A DNA stretch of 5,457 nt. Source: Candidatus Poribacteria bacterium. Lineage in GTDB: Bacteria > Poribacteria > WGA-4E > WGA-3G. Within the stretch, counting starts at the first letter, position 1; each line of letters starts with the position of its first letter. Shown here one piece after another: positions 5,401 through 5,457 of the stretch. The DNA lies in the NCBI GenBank assembly GCA_009845505.1, contig VXZL01000408.1, positions 1-5,457 of the forward strand, written 5' to 3'. Below the pieces are notes generated by a model, which was given only the letters and a program-made list of their open reading frames with translations, had not been told where the DNA came from and ran no database searches. Position numbers and translations under genes: made by a program.

Positions 5401-5457
5401 ATGGAAAACATACGTAAACCTAATCTCATCTTTGTTTTCGGTGACCAACACCGCCAG
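5401..5457 (+). CDS. Sulfatase family protein, N-terminus only (runs off the window)
   Basis: Nineteen codons are present: MENIRKPNLIFVFGDQHRQ. The KPNLIFVFGDQHR segment is the characteristic opening beta strand of arylsulfatase/alkaline-phosphatase superfamily sulfatases (compare RPNILFIxxDQHR), where the Asp at residue 15 is a calcium ligand. The Cys/Ser-x-Pro-x-Arg formylglycine site would lie further downstream and cannot be seen. No signal peptide precedes the strand, so a cytoplasmic enzyme is possible, as for many choline-sulfatase-like or glycan-monomer sulfatases. With the uronate-type genes upstream it suggests use of sulfated polysaccharide. The identification rests on a short stretch but a distinctive one. 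Confidence 0.72.
   Translation, partial: MENIRKPNLIFVFGDQHRQ

Overview
The window reads as a bacterial genome fragment of moderate GC with every gene on the + strand. The gene mix is secreted LamG/concanavalin-like and beta/gamma-crystallin proteins, a Gfo/Idh/MocA oxidoreductase, a mannonate-dehydratase-like TIM barrel and a sulfatase. Together with gene spacers full of repeats and hairpins, this recalls sponge-associated or marine Candidatus Poribacteria, or a similar PVC-like or uncultured polysaccharide degrader. The lineage is inferred from gene content and remembered style; no marker gene is present to prove it.

Layout. (1) 1-987: the 3' part of a gene coding for a beta/gamma-crystallin-type domain followed by a DUF1349/concanavalin-A-like domain. 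Recognisable crystallin coding starts immediately after an in-frame TAA at 10-12, and no conventional start codon lies between that stop and 145, so the gene looks frameshifted or otherwise broken at its 5' side, or there is a sequence error. (2) 1014-1889: an exported LamG-like protein behind a strong Shine-Dalgarno site, 26 bases downstream. (3) 1890-2001: a spacer with an ATTGGAAG repeat that folds into a hairpin. (4) 2002-3009: a Gfo/Idh/MocA NAD(P)-dependent sugar oxidoreductase ending in three tandem in-frame stops. (5) 3016-3272: a non-coding, hairpin-rich element of about 257 bp bounded by 17-bp inverted repeats (16/17 match), resembling a MITE or composite REP element. (6) 3296-4234: a short mannonate-dehydratase (UxuA)-like TIM-barrel enzyme. 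(7) 4247-5257: a FemAB/GNAT-fold acyl- or aminoacyl-transferase-like protein starting with GTG only 12 bases after the previous stop. (8) 5401 to the edge: the N-terminus of a sulfatase.

How the genes may work together: the oxidoreductase, the UxuA-like enzyme and the sulfatase fit catabolism of uronic-acid-containing, sulfated polysaccharide, while the two lectin-fold proteins could act outside the cytoplasm in glycan binding. This is inference from family membership and proximity. The most interesting non-genic feature is the inverted-repeat-bounded element between the oxidoreductase and the dehydratase. The most interesting genic oddity is the interrupted crystallin domain at the left end. 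I saw no clear evidence of a wholly new multi-gene system.
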